Part shown: in pieces, positions 1-8,428 of the stretch | Layout of the letters: each line of letters opens with the position of its first letter | Numbering within the stretch: position 1 is the first letter of the stretch | Assembly (NCBI RefSeq): GCF_018135625.1 | Contig: NZ_CP073078.1 | Location: 4,000,501 to 4,064,500 of the forward strand | Direction: 5' to 3' | Source: Phenylobacterium montanum | GTDB taxonomy: Bacteria; Pseudomonadota; Alphaproteobacteria; Caulobacterales; Caulobacteraceae | Length of the DNA: 64,000 nt | Program-made: the position numbers and the translations under genes | The notes under the pieces: generated by a model | Databases searched by the model: none | Seen by the model: the letters and a program-made list of their open reading frames with translations, nothing else | What the model was told of the DNA's origin: nothing

Positions 1-1428
1 ATGGATGAGCTGTCCAAGCTGTGGCTGGATCACGAGCCGATCGCCTTCAAGACGGTCACCGGCACGGGCAAGGCGCAAAAGAGCTTCAAGCACGTGGCCC
101 TGGAGCCGGCCACCGCCTACGCGGCCGAGGACGCCGACGTCACCCTGCGCCTGTGGCGCCTGCTGCGGCCGCGCCTGTCGCGCGAGGGCCTGCTCACCGT
201 CTACGAGACGCTGGAGCGTCCGATGCCGGCGGTGCTGTGCGAGATGGAGAACGCGGGGATCAAGATCGATCCCGAACAGCTGCGGCGGCTGTCCAACGAC
301 TTCTCCCTGCGCATGGCCGAACAGGAGGCCGAGGCGCAAAAGCTGGTCGGCCGCCCCTTCAACCTGGGCAGCCCAAAACAGATCGGCGACGTGCTTTTCG
401 GCGAGATGGGCCTGCCCGGCGGCAAGAAGACCGCGACCGGCGCCTGGGGCACCGACGCCAGCGTGCTGGAGGACCTGGCCGCCCAGGGCCACGCCCTGCC
501 CAAGCTCTTGCTGGACTGGCGCCAGCTCTCCAAGCTGAAAGGCACCTATACCGACGCCCTGGTGCCGGCGATCAATCCGGCCACCGGCCGGGTCCACACC
601 TCCTACGCCCTGGCCTCGACCACCACCGGCCGGCTGTCATCGAACGACCCCAACCTGCAGAACATCCCTGTACGGACGGAAGAGGGCCGCAAGATCCGTA
701 GAGCCTTCATCGCCGAGCCGGGCCATGTGCTGGTCAGCGCTGACTACAGCCAGATCGAGCTCAGGCTCCTGGCCCACATCGGCGACATCCCCCAACTGAA
801 GAAGGCCTTCCAGGACGGCCTCGACATCCACGCCATGACCGCCTCGGAGATGTTCGGGGTGCCGATCGAGGGCATGCCCTCGGACGTGCGCCGTCGGGCC
901 AAGGCGATCAATTTCGGCATCGTCTACGGCATCTCGGCCTTCGGCCTGGCCAACCAGCTGGCGATCCCGCGCGAGGAGGCCGGCGCCTATATCGCCACCT
1001 ATTTCGAGCGTTTCCCCGGCATCAAGTCCTACATGGACCAGATGCGCGCCCTGGTGCGTGAGCAGGCCTTCGTCACCACCATCTTCGGCCGCAAGGTCAA
1101 CATCCCCGCCATCCGCGGCAAGTCCCCGGCTGAGCGCAGCTTCGGCGAGCGCGCGGCGATCAACGCCCCGATCCAGGGCGCGGCCGCCGACATCATCCGC
1201 CGGGCGATGATCCGCATGCCCGGCGCCCTTAAGGCCGAGGGGCTCAAGGCCCGCATGCTGTTGCAGGTGCACGACGAACTGGTGTTCGAGGCCCCCGAGG
1301 CCGAGGCCGAAGCCGTCTGCGCCGTCGCCCGCCGGGTGATGGAACGCGCCGCCGATCCGGCGGTGGCGATCAGCGTGCCGCTGGTGGTGGAGGCGAGGGC
1401 GGCCAAGAGCTGGGACGAGGCGCACTAG
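1..1428 (+). CDS. polA: DNA polymerase I, C-terminal part (5' end outside window)
   Basis: Family A DNA polymerase for repair synthesis and Okazaki fragment processing. The reading frame is open from base 1, so the ATG at base 1 is internal and the gene starts upstream of the window. The visible 475 residues begin near the end of the 3'-5' exonuclease domain (AAEDADVTLRLW, ExoIII-like) and contain the whole polymerase domain: motif A DYSQIELRLLAHI, motif B RRRAKAINFGIVYG and motif C LQVHDELVFE with the catalytic HDE. Full-length homologues are about 900-1000 residues, so roughly half is present. The stop codon TAG (1426-1428) sits in a CTAG tetramer that also supplies the stop of the convergent EamA gene. 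Confidence 0.97.
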   Translation: MDELSKLWLDHEPIAFKTVTGTGKAQKSFKHVALEPATAYAAEDADVTLRLWRLLRPRLSREGLLTVYETLERPMPAVLCEMENAGIKIDPEQLRRLSNDFSLRMAEQEAEAQKLVGRPFNLGSPKQIGDVLFGEMGLPGGKKTATGAWGTDASVLEDLAAQGHALPKLLLDWRQLSKLKGTYTDALVPAINPATGRVHTSYALASTTTGRLSSNDPNLQNIPVRTEEGRKIRRAFIAEPGHVLVSADYSQIELRLLAHIGDIPQLKKAFQDGLDIHAMTASEMFGVPIEGMPSDVRRRAKAINFGIVYGISAFGLANQLAIPREEAGAYIATYFERFPGIKSYMDQMRALVREQAFVTTIFGRKVNIPAIRGKSPAERSFGERAAINAPIQGAAADIIRRAMIRMPGALKAEGLKARMLLQVHDELVFEAPEAEAEAVCAVARRVMERAADPAVAISVPLVVEARAAKSWDEAH

Positions 1429-2342
1429 ACGGACTGCAGAATGGCCCTCCTGGCCACATGGTGCTCCCGCCAGGTGATCAGCAATGTCGCCCCGATCACC
1501 ACCGCCGCTCCGACCAGGGTCCTCATCCCTGGGACTTCGTGGAACAGCACGAACCCCGTCCCCACTGCGAACACCAGGCGGGTGTAGTCGACCGGGGCTA
1601 TGGCGGCGGCGTCGCCGATCTGCATGCCCTTGATGTAGGCGGCCTGGCTGCCGACGCCGAGAACGCCCATGGCGGCGAGCAGCATCAGATCCTTGATCCC
1701 TGGCCAGCGCCAGGAGAACAGGGCCGGGGGCAAAGAGAACGCCAGGCCCAGGAACGCCGCCCACACCAGGATGGTGAAGGGGCTGTGGTCACGGGTCACC
1801 ACCTTCATCCCGGCTATGGCCAGGGCGAACAGGAACGCCGAGGCCAGGGCGGAAAATTCGGCCAGTCCCAGTCGCATGTGGCCGCTGGGCGCCAGCATCA
1901 CCAGCACGCCCAGAAAGCCGACCAGCGTCGCGCCGATCCGCATCGGTCCCAGCTTTTCGCCCAGGGTGAAGAAGGCCAGCGGCGTGATCCACAGGGCCCG
2001 GGTGAAGGACAGGGCGTTGGCGTCGGCCAGCGGCAACTGCTGATAGGCGTAGAAGCTCAATATGGTCGCCGCGATCCCCGCCGCCGACCGGAACAGCAGG
2101 ATGCCGGGCCGGGTGGCGTAGAAGGCCCGCCTCCAGTCCGGCGCGATCAGGGGCAGCAGCAGGATCACCCCGGCGAGCTGGCGATAGAAGGTCTGCAGCG
2201 CCGGGGAATAGCCGGCCCCCAGGTACTTGATCAGGGTGGTCATGGCGGTGAAGCACACCGCCGAGGCCAGCATCCAGCCCGCGCCGACCAGGTTGGGGGT
2301 CAGGGCAGACGGCTTGCCGCCAGCCTCCGCAGCCGCAGTCAT
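1425..2342 (-). CDS. EamA/DMT-family membrane transporter
   Basis: Predicted inner-membrane exporter of the drug/metabolite transporter superfamily, about 305 residues. Two EamA repeats, each of about five hydrophobic helices, are visible: the first begins LVGAGWMLASAVCFTAMTTL, the second FSALASAFLFALAIAGMKVV. The start is the ATG at 2342, which overlaps the TGA stop of the upstream SDR (ATGA, 2339-2342), so the two are translationally coupled. The substrate cannot be deduced; relatives export amino acids, cofactors or drugs. Its stop codon overlaps that of polA on the opposite strand. Confidence 0.9.
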   Translation of the reverse strand: MTAAAEAGGKPSALTPNLVGAGWMLASAVCFTAMTTLIKYLGAGYSPALQTFYRQLAGVILLLPLIAPDWRRAFYATRPGILLFRSAAGIAATILSFYAYQQLPLADANALSFTRALWITPLAFFTLGEKLGPMRIGATLVGFLGVLVMLAPSGHMRLGLAEFSALASAFLFALAIAGMKVVTRDHSPFTILVWAAFLGLAFSLPPALFSWRWPGIKDLMLLAAMGVLGVGSQAAYIKGMQIGDAAAIAPVDYTRLVFAVGTGFVLFHEVPGMRTLVGAAVVIGATLLITWREHHVARRAILQSV

Positions 2343-3232
2343 CCCGCGCTGCGCCGCGCCGCTTCCTGGGCAGCCCGGAAGGCCTCGATCTGCTCGGGCG
2401 TGAAGCCCATCATGTCCAGCATGGGCGAGGCCTGGTTGGGATCCCAGGAATGGCGCCCGCCGACGGTCAGGCCGCCGTCGACCATCAGGTGGGTCCCGGT
2501 GACGAAGGCCGAGGCGTCGCTGGCGAGGTAGAGGCAGGCCTGGGCGATGTCCTCGGGCAGGCCTGCCTTTTTGACCGGCTGCATCTTGGGCGCGCCCTCG
2601 GCGATGCGGGCGGCCATCTGATCGGCCACTTCCCGCGGCAGGCCGATCGAGGCGCCGAAGATCGAGGTGGCGATCAGGCCGGGGCAGATGGCGTTGACCC
2701 GGATGTGCTCCTGGGCCAGCTGCGCCGCGGCCACGCGTGTCAGGTGGATCACCGCGCCCTTGGCGGTGGAATAGGCGAGGGGCCCCCAGCCGGCCTCGAC
2801 CCCGGCCACCGAGGCGGTGTTGACGATGGCGCCGCCGCCTCGGGCGCGCATCAGCGGAACCGCGTGCTTCATGCCCAGCATCACCGAGCGCAGCAGCAGG
2901 TTCATGGTGAAGTCCCATTCCTCCGCCGGCATGTCGGCGACGCCCGCTCCGGTGCCGCCCGAGCCGGCGTTGTTGAACAGGATGTCGAGCCCGCCGAAGG
3001 CGTCCGCGGCCAGCTTGACCGCGGCCTCGATGTCGGCCTCGAGGGTCACGTCGCAATGGGCGTAGCGCACGGCGTCCGGAAAGCGCTGTTCCAGCACCGC
3101 GCCCTTCTCGTCCTGCACATCGGCGCAGACGACCTTGGCCCCCTCGGCGACAAACAGCTCGACCGTGCCCAGCCCGATCCCCGAGCACCCGCCGGTGATC
3201 ACCGCCACCTTGCCGTCCAGCCGCCCCGCCAT
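2339..3232 (-). CDS. SDR-family NAD(P)-dependent oxidoreductase
   Basis: Classical short-chain dehydrogenase of about 297 residues, presumably cytosolic. It shows the Rossmann glycine motif TGGCSGIGLG near residue 13, the NNAG motif (ILFNNAGSGG), and the catalytic Ser-Tyr-Lys set with YSTAK. The C-terminal tail includes VTGTHLMVDGGLTVGGRHSW, typical of SDRs acting on cyclic or hydroxyacyl substrates. The ATG at 3232 is preferred because AAAGGGAG lies just upstream, although the frame stays open to about 3391. It is followed by EamA with a 4-bp overlap. Substrate unknown. Confidence 0.9.
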   Translation of the reverse strand: MAGRLDGKVAVITGGCSGIGLGTVELFVAEGAKVVCADVQDEKGAVLEQRFPDAVRYAHCDVTLEADIEAAVKLAADAFGGLDILFNNAGSGGTGAGVADMPAEEWDFTMNLLLRSVMLGMKHAVPLMRARGGGAIVNTASVAGVEAGWGPLAYSTAKGAVIHLTRVAAAQLAQEHIRVNAICPGLIATSIFGASIGLPREVADQMAARIAEGAPKMQPVKKAGLPEDIAQACLYLASDASAFVTGTHLMVDGGLTVGGRHSWDPNQASPMLDMMGFTPEQIEAFRAAQEAARRSAG

Positions 3233-3300
3233 GTCGCGCTCCCTTTGGGTTATATGATCATTGTTAAGTAGCGGAGATGAGTCGCTCTGAACAAGAGCCG

Positions 3301-3404
3301 CTCCCCCTTGCGGGGAGGGGTTGGGGTGGGGGTGTCGGCTCTGTGCTTGCCGGTTCGGGTGTTTCACCCCCATCGCCTGCCCCTTCCCCACAAGGGGGAA
3401 GGGG
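3301..3404. repeat. GC-rich intergenic inverted repeat
   Basis: A left arm at about 3301-3334 (CTCCCCCTTGCGGGGAGG, then a G/T-rich run ending GGGGGTG) is matched by a right arm at about 3365-3404 (CACCCCC, then CTTCCCCACAAGGGGGAAG). The arms pair imperfectly into one long hairpin, and each arm also contains its own small hairpin. It lies between the 3' end of the quinone oxidoreductase gene and the start of the SDR gene. No T-tract follows, so it is not a standard terminator. Similar elements occur at about 56942-57114 and about 63616-63650. Confidence 0.7.
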
Positions 3405-3410
3405 TTCCCT

Positions 3411-4409
3411 TCACTCCATCGTCACCACCACCTTGCCCAGGGCCTTGCGGCTGGAAAGGTGCTTGATGGCCTCGCCCGCCTTGGCCAGGGGGAAGCGCTC
3501 GGACACATAGGGCTTGATCTTGCCGGCCGCGTGCAGGTCGAACAGGGCCTTCACATTGGCCTGGTGCGCCTTGGGATCGCGCGCCACCGCCGCGCCCCAG
3601 AACACGCCGACGATATCGCAGCCTTTCAGCAGGGCCAGGTTCAGCGGGATCTTGGGGATCCCGGCCGGGAAGCCGACCACCAGGAAGCGGCCTTCCCAGG
3701 CCATCGACCTCAGCGCCGCCTCGGCATAGTCGCCGCCGACCGCGTCATAGACCACGTCCGCGCCCTTCTCGCCGCAGGCCTCCTTGAACTGGCCCGCCAG
3801 CGCCTTGGCCCCATCCTTGTCGAACGGCCCGGGCCCATAGACCACGCCCGCGTCGGCGCCGTGCTTCAGGCACAGGTCGACCTTTTCCTGCGAGGACGCC
3901 GCCGCGATCACCCGCGCGCCCATGGCCTTGCCGAGTTCCACCGCCGCCAGGCCTACGCCCCCGGCCGCGCCCAGGACCAAAAGGGTCTGGCCGGGCTTCA
4001 GGAAGCCGCGGTCCTTGAGGCCGTAGTAGGAGGTGCCGTAGGTCATGATGAAGGCCGCGGCCTCGTCGAACGGCATGGTGTCGGGGATCGGGATCAGGCG
4101 GCTGGCGTCCAGGGCCAGCTCCTCGGCCATGCCGCCCCAGCCGGTGTTGCCCAGCACGCGCTGGCCGACCTTCACATTGGTCACGCCCTCGCCGACGGCC
4201 TTGACCACGCCGGAAATCTCGCCGCCGGGAGAGAACGGGCGCTCGGGCTTGAACTGGTACTTGTCCTCGATGATCAGCACGTCGGGATAGTTGACCCCGC
4301 AGGCCTTGACCGACACCACCGCCTGGCCCGGCTTCGGAGTCGGGCTCGGCTGCTCCTCCAGCACCAGACTGTCCGGACCGCCGACGCTCTTGCTGAGCAG
4401 GGCCTTCAT
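3411..4409 (-). CDS. NADPH:quinone oxidoreductase family protein (MDR)
   Basis: Medium-chain dehydrogenase/reductase of about 332 residues, quinone oxidoreductase type. It has the GroES-like N-terminal fold with ACGVNYPDVL and the nucleotide motif LGAAGGVGLAAVELGKAMGA. The structural-zinc cysteine cluster of alcohol dehydrogenases is absent, which fits the zinc-free QOR group. Predicted role: NAD(P)H-dependent reduction of quinones or enones in the cytosol. ATG at 4409 is chosen because GGGAG lies 8 bases upstream; a GTG at 4412 is an alternative. The SDR gene downstream is separated by an inverted repeat. Confidence 0.9.
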   Translation of the reverse strand: MKALLSKSVGGPDSLVLEEQPSPTPKPGQAVVSVKACGVNYPDVLIIEDKYQFKPERPFSPGGEISGVVKAVGEGVTNVKVGQRVLGNTGWGGMAEELALDASRLIPIPDTMPFDEAAAFIMTYGTSYYGLKDRGFLKPGQTLLVLGAAGGVGLAAVELGKAMGARVIAAASSQEKVDLCLKHGADAGVVYGPGPFDKDGAKALAGQFKEACGEKGADVVYDAVGGDYAEAALRSMAWEGRFLVVGFPAGIPKIPLNLALLKGCDIVGVFWGAAVARDPKAHQANVKALFDLHAAGKIKPYVSERFPLAKAGEAIKHLSSRKALGKVVVTME

Positions 4410-4498
4410 CACAGCATCTCCCTCAAACAGATGTTTGAGAGCACGCTAGCCCATGGGGCGGTCCGGCGCCAAGGCATAGTGCGTGGTTCGAGACGCGC

Positions 4499-5164
4499 CT
4501 ATCCCCGCACGGGCGCGCGGAACAGCCCGAGCCGCTGGAGGAAGCCGATCAGGCCGAAGAAGCGCGGCTCGCCGTAGGTCACGGCCAGGACATAGCAGGG
4601 CTCGCCCGGATCGGCCTTGGGCGCGTGGGTGAAGTCGCCCTGGGCCAGGGAGACGTCGCCGGGGCCGTAGTGGCCATGCCCGTCGGCATAGCCGCCCGAC
4701 AGGACCAGGGTCAGTTCGTCGCCGCCATGGGCGTGGCTGGCGGCGCCGCAGCCGGGTTCGATGCGCATCAGCTCAAGGTGGGTCTCGCCCCGGCCGGCCA
4801 GGGGCAGGCGGCGGATGCCGATACCACCCACGCGCCAGTGCTCCGCCTTCAGCGCATCCAGCGCCGTCTCGCGCAGGGGCGAGGGCAGGCGGGCCAGCTC
4901 GGCCAGGATGGGATCGCCGCCCTCCGGCGCGGCGGCGCGATCACGCGCCTCGGCCGCCTCGATCTCGGCCAGGGTCGCCTCGAAGGCGGCGGGCGACAGC
5001 GCGACGGGCTCCTCCTCGGCCAGGAACAGGGCAGAGGCCGGGTCGTCTTCGCGCGCGAGCCAGGCGGGATCAGCGCGCATGGCGGCGGTGGTGGCGGCGA
5101 ACAGGCGGATCGCCGGATCAGCCTGGCGCTCGGCCAGATAGGCGTTCAGCGAAGCGGCGCTCAT
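4499..5164 (-). CDS. ChrR-like cupin anti-sigma factor lacking N-terminal zinc ligands
   Basis: About 221 residues. It is encoded directly after an ECF sigma factor with an ATGA overlap (5161-5164), the usual arrangement of RpoE-ChrR pairs (ECF11 type), so it is predicted to bind that sigma. The C-terminal cupin keeps a metal site: H144, H146, E150 and H180 lie in SHAHGGDE and FTHAPKA. The linker EPVALSPAAFEATLAEIE resembles ChrR. The N-terminal anti-sigma domain of ChrR normally holds zinc through one or two His and a CxxC pair; here there is no His or Cys in the first 100 residues. Either the anti-sigma domain works without zinc or the protein has changed role. Confidence 0.8.
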   Translation of the reverse strand: MSAASLNAYLAERQADPAIRLFAATTAAMRADPAWLAREDDPASALFLAEEEPVALSPAAFEATLAEIEAAEARDRAAAPEGGDPILAELARLPSPLRETALDALKAEHWRVGGIGIRRLPLAGRGETHLELMRIEPGCGAASHAHGGDELTLVLSGGYADGHGHYGPGDVSLAQGDFTHAPKADPGEPCYVLAVTYGEPRFFGLIGFLQRLGLFRAPVRG

Positions 5165-5883
5165 GCGTCGGCTCCCGCGCCTTCCAACCTCAAACGAAGC
5201 TTGCCGAAGGCCAGGCGCAGCCGCGACTTGACCGTCCCTAAGGGCACCCCTGTGCGCTCGGCGATCTGGCTGTGGCTGAGGTCCTCGTAGAAATGGGCGC
5301 GCACTAGCTCTCGCTGGTCGGCCGGAAGCTCGGCCATGGCCAGGCGCACCTGGGTCTCACGGTCGGCCGCCTCGCTGGTCGCGTCGGGCGCGGCCTCGGC
5401 TTGCGGCTGGAATATCGGGTCGTTGGGATCCAGCGCCGCGCGCTGGTCGCGTCGGAACAGGTCGATGCGTCGGTTCCTGGCGATGCGGAAGATCCAGGTG
5501 GCGGCCGAGGCCTGGCGGCGGTCGAAGCTGGCCGCCTTGCGCCAGACCGTGACCATCACCTCCTGCGCCACCTCCTCCGCCTGGGCGGCCCCCAGGCCCA
5601 GGCGCAGCAGATAGGCCTTCAGCCGCGGGGCGAAATGGGCGAACAGGCGAGCGAAGGCGGCCTTGTCGGCGCGCGCGGCGATCGCCTCGACGCAATCGGC
5701 GAAGGCGGCCGGGTCCGCGGCCGCGCCCGGGCCGTCATACAGCGACACCACGCTCTCCCGTTCTGCCCGGTAATCCTGGCACGGCGCAGGCCGCGACGAA
5801 ACGCCCATCTCGCCGCCGCCCGCCGCCATGGGCTTCGATTTGGGCGCAGGGTCGCCATCTGTTATGAGGATCGCCGCTTTCAT
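5161..5883 (-). CDS. ECF-family RNA polymerase sigma factor (RpoE/ECF11-like)
   Basis: About 240 residues. A sigma-70 region 2 ([20 protein letters not shown], then [16 protein letters not shown] and [17 protein letters not shown]) is followed by region 4 with the helix-turn-helix [19 protein letters not shown]. The length and the ChrR-like partner downstream point to the ECF11 group, which in Rhodobacter controls the singlet-oxygen/organic peroxide response. The start is taken as ATG 5883, with TAAGG about 6 bases upstream; the frame remains open to 6069 inside rlmN. Its start lies only 15 bp from the divergent rlmN start, so the promoter must lie within the rlmN coding sequence. Confidence 0.9.
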   Translation of the reverse strand: MKAAILITDGDPAPKSKPMAAGGGEMGVSSRPAPCQDYRAERESVVSLYDGPGAAADPAAFADCVEAIAARADKAAFARLFAHFAPRLKAYLLRLGLGAAQAEEVAQEVMVTVWRKAASFDRRQASAATWIFRIARNRRIDLFRRDQRAALDPNDPIFQPQAEAAPDATSEAADRETQVRLAMAELPADQRELVRAHFYEDLSHSQIAERTGVPLGTVKSRLRLAFGKLRLRLEGAGADA

Positions 5884-5898
5884 GACGGACCTTACGCT

Positions 5899-7053
5899 TT
5901 GAGCGTCACACTGGATCTCTCCCGCGGCGCGCCGCCGAAGCTTGCGCCCAAGCCGAACCTGTCGGGCCTGACGCGCGCGGGCCTCGCCCAGGCTCTGGTC
6001 GAGGGCGACATCTGCGCGCCCGACAAGGCCAAGATGCGCGCCGAGCAGCTGTGGCGGTGGATGCACCATCGCGGCGTCACCAGCTTCGACCAGATGACCA
6101 ACGTGGCCAAGGAAACCCGCGCCCTATTGGCCGACCGCTTCGTGGTCAGCCGCCCCGAGGTGGCCGAGCGCCAGGTCAGCGCCGACGGCACCCGCAAGTG
6201 GCTGCTGCGCTTCGCCCCCGGCATCGAGGCCGAGACCGTCTACATTCCCGATGTCGGCCGCGCCGGCGCCCTGTGCGTCTCCAGCCAGGTCGGCTGCACC
6301 CTGAACTGCACCTTCTGCCATACCGGCACCCAGGCCCTGGTGCGCAACCTGACAGCGGCCGAGATCGTGGCCCAGGTGCAGGTGGCGCGCGACGATCTGG
6401 CCGAATGGCCCTCGGACAAGGACGACCGGCGCCTGTCCAATGTCGTGTTCATGGGCATGGGCGAGCCGCTCTACAATCTGGACAGCGTCGCCGACGCCAT
6501 CGACATCATTTCGGACAATGAGGGCCTGGCGCTTTCGCGCCGGCGCACCACGGTCTCGACCTCCGGGGTCGTGCCCGAACTGAAAGCCCTGGGGGAACGC
6601 ACCGGGGCCATGCTGGCCATCTCGCTGCACGCCACCAACGACGAGCTTCGCAACGAACTGGTGCCGATCAACCGGCGCTATCCGCTGAAGGAGCTGATGG
6701 CGGCGATCCGCGACTATCCGGGCCTCTCCAACGCCCGCCGCGTCACCTTCGAATATGTGATGCTGAAGGGGGTCAACGACAGTCCGGCCGAGGCGCGCGA
6801 ACTGGTGCGGCTGATCCGTGGGATTCCGGCCAAGATCAACCTGATCCCGTTCAATCCCTGGCCCGGCTCCCCCTACGAATGCTCCAGCTGGAGCACGATC
6901 GAGGCCTTCGCCGCCATCGTCAACAAGGCCGGCTACGCCTCGCCGATCCGCACGCCTCGCGGCCGCGACATCCTCGCCGCCTGCGGCCAGCTGAGGTCTG
7001 AAAGCGAGAAGCTGCGGGCCAGCGAGCGGCGCAAGCTCAATGCGGCTGGATAG
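5899..7053 (+). CDS. rlmN: 23S rRNA (A2503-C2)/tRNA (A37-C2) methyltransferase RlmN
   Basis: Radical SAM enzyme of about 384 residues that methylates C2 of A2503 in 23S rRNA and A37 in some tRNAs. The cluster-binding CxxxCxxC is in [12 protein letters not shown], and the C-terminal catalytic cysteine is in ILAACGQLR. The conserved blocks [12 protein letters not shown] and [15 protein letters not shown] are present. No in-frame ATG fits; TTG at 5899 (LSVTLDLSR), with GGACC about 9 bases upstream, is the likely start. Its stop TAG (7051-7053) abuts the stop of the convergent GT87 gene with no spacer. Confidence 0.95.
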   Translation: MSVTLDLSRGAPPKLAPKPNLSGLTRAGLAQALVEGDICAPDKAKMRAEQLWRWMHHRGVTSFDQMTNVAKETRALLADRFVVSRPEVAERQVSADGTRKWLLRFAPGIEAETVYIPDVGRAGALCVSSQVGCTLNCTFCHTGTQALVRNLTAAEIVAQVQVARDDLAEWPSDKDDRRLSNVVFMGMGEPLYNLDSVADAIDIISDNEGLALSRRRTTVSTSGVVPELKALGERTGAMLAISLHATNDELRNELVPINRRYPLKELMAAIRDYPGLSNARRVTFEYVMLKGVNDSPAEARELVRLIRGIPAKINLIPFNPWPGSPYECSSWSTIEAFAAIVNKAGYASPIRTPRGRDILAACGQLRSESEKLRASERRKLNAAG

Positions 7054-8304
7054 TCAGTTCGTGGCTGGCGCCAGGGTCGCGCTTTCGCCCCGTGACATGA
7101 CCACGCGCCGAACGACCAGGCTTCCGAGGCTCAGGGTGGCGAACAATCCCACCGGCAGCGGAACGACGAGGGCGAACCCCAGCGCCGACCAGGCGATCGC
7201 CAGCCCCAGGTAGTCCAGCAGGTCCAGGTCGGCTTCCCGCATCAGGAACGCCGTCGCTACGCCAAGAATCGGCAGGTCGTAGGCGAAAAGATAGGGGGTC
7301 GAGATCGCCGCCGCGACGATCAGGCCCGCGGATTTGAGCGCGGACGCAGCCTTGCTGCGCCAGAGTAGTGCAATCGCCACCGCGGCGCCGAGGCTTGTGA
7401 CAACCTGGAGTCCCGTGGCAACGGCGTTCGAACCGCCGAGGCATCGGGCGAGGCCATAGATGCTCTCGAGCTTGTTCCAGCCGACGCCGCCCTCGACGAC
7501 CAGCGTTTGTGCGGTCCGGGGAAGCGTCCAGAGGAATCCCGCCATCGCTTGCACGCCGAACACCGCAACGGACAGGCCGGTCAGTGCGACGGTCGTCGCC
7601 ATCGCCCAGCCGATCGCCTTCCAACGCCCGCCGGCGGCCAGCGCGATGGGAATCAAAAGGCCAAACTGAGGCTTGTAGGTGAGGAGCCCGAAGAAAAGCC
7701 CGGACGCCATCGGGCTCGTATCGAGGCAAACCAGCGCCAGGGCCATGAGGCCGCCCGTCAGGAAGCCGTTCTGGCCGACCAGCGCGCAGGCCAGGGTCCA
7801 CGGGGCGGCGAGCGCCGCTATCGCCGCGCTCCAGCGGCCGGACGCCTTGCCGACGGCGAAACCGTAAAATGTGGCCGTACCCGCGACCCAGGCTAGAAAG
7901 CTCAGCGCATAGGGGAGGAGCGCCAAGCCCGCCGCGACGAAGAAATAGCTTGGCGGATAGGGCCAGCCGTATTCGTGACGAAAGGGGTGGCCGAGGGTTA
8001 CGACTTCGGCGGCGTGCTCGCTGGCGGCTGAGTAGGCCGATGCAGCATGGCCGGCCAGGGCGAGGCGTCCGGCCGACCAGATGGCTATGAAGTCGGTCAG
8101 CGCCGGACCGCCGTCGCCGTCCAAGATCCAGGTTCGACGGACGTACAGGATGACAAGCGTCACCGCATATCCGACCGCTACGCCGAGGCAGACCAGGAAG
8201 GCTCGCCGCTCGGCGGCGTTGAATTGAGACCACCCCACCATCGGCAAGGGCGCCTCGCCGGCTCGCCCATACCGCACATCACTGGAAAGGCCGGCTTTCG
8301 GCAC
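7054..8304 (-). CDS. GT87/DUF2029-type polytopic membrane glycosyltransferase
   Basis: About 416 residues with about ten hydrophobic segments. Features typical of GT87 (polyprenyl-phosphate-mannose dependent mannosyltransferase-like, DUF2029) are a membrane-proximal Asp in LTDFIAIWSAGRLALAG, the GWPYPPSYFF segment, and a TYKPQFGLL motif. Predicted role: transfer of a sugar from a polyprenyl-phosphate donor on the periplasmic face of the inner membrane; acceptor unknown. The GTG at 8304 is used; ATG at about 8241 (MVGWSQF) is an alternative. About 125 bp separate it from the upstream dioxygenase gene, so co-transcription with the ars operon is possible but not shown. Confidence 0.8.
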   Translation of the reverse strand: MPKAGLSSDVRYGRAGEAPLPMVGWSQFNAAERRAFLVCLGVAVGYAVTLVILYVRRTWILDGDGGPALTDFIAIWSAGRLALAGHAASAYSAASEHAAEVVTLGHPFRHEYGWPYPPSYFFVAAGLALLPYALSFLAWVAGTATFYGFAVGKASGRWSAAIAALAAPWTLACALVGQNGFLTGGLMALALVCLDTSPMASGLFFGLLTYKPQFGLLIPIALAAGGRWKAIGWAMATTVALTGLSVAVFGVQAMAGFLWTLPRTAQTLVVEGGVGWNKLESIYGLARCLGGSNAVATGLQVVTSLGAAVAIALLWRSKAASALKSAGLIVAAAISTPYLFAYDLPILGVATAFLMREADLDLLDYLGLAIAWSALGFALVVPLPVGLFATLSLGSLVVRRVVMSRGESATLAPATN

Positions 8305-8428
8305 CTTGATCGCTCTCTCGATCCCGACGGGTAGGCTCAGCGGAAAATGATGCGCGATTCTCGCGGGAAAGGCTTCAGCCTCTTCGCTTTCTTCCTTGTC
8401 CGCGCCGCAGCTGCGGATCCGGCCCGCT

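Noticed and set aside
637-1764. Long minus-strand open frame opposite polA
   Set aside because: It is antisense to the well-supported polymerase motifs, has no recognisable domain, and reflects the high GC content, which produces many long spurious frames.
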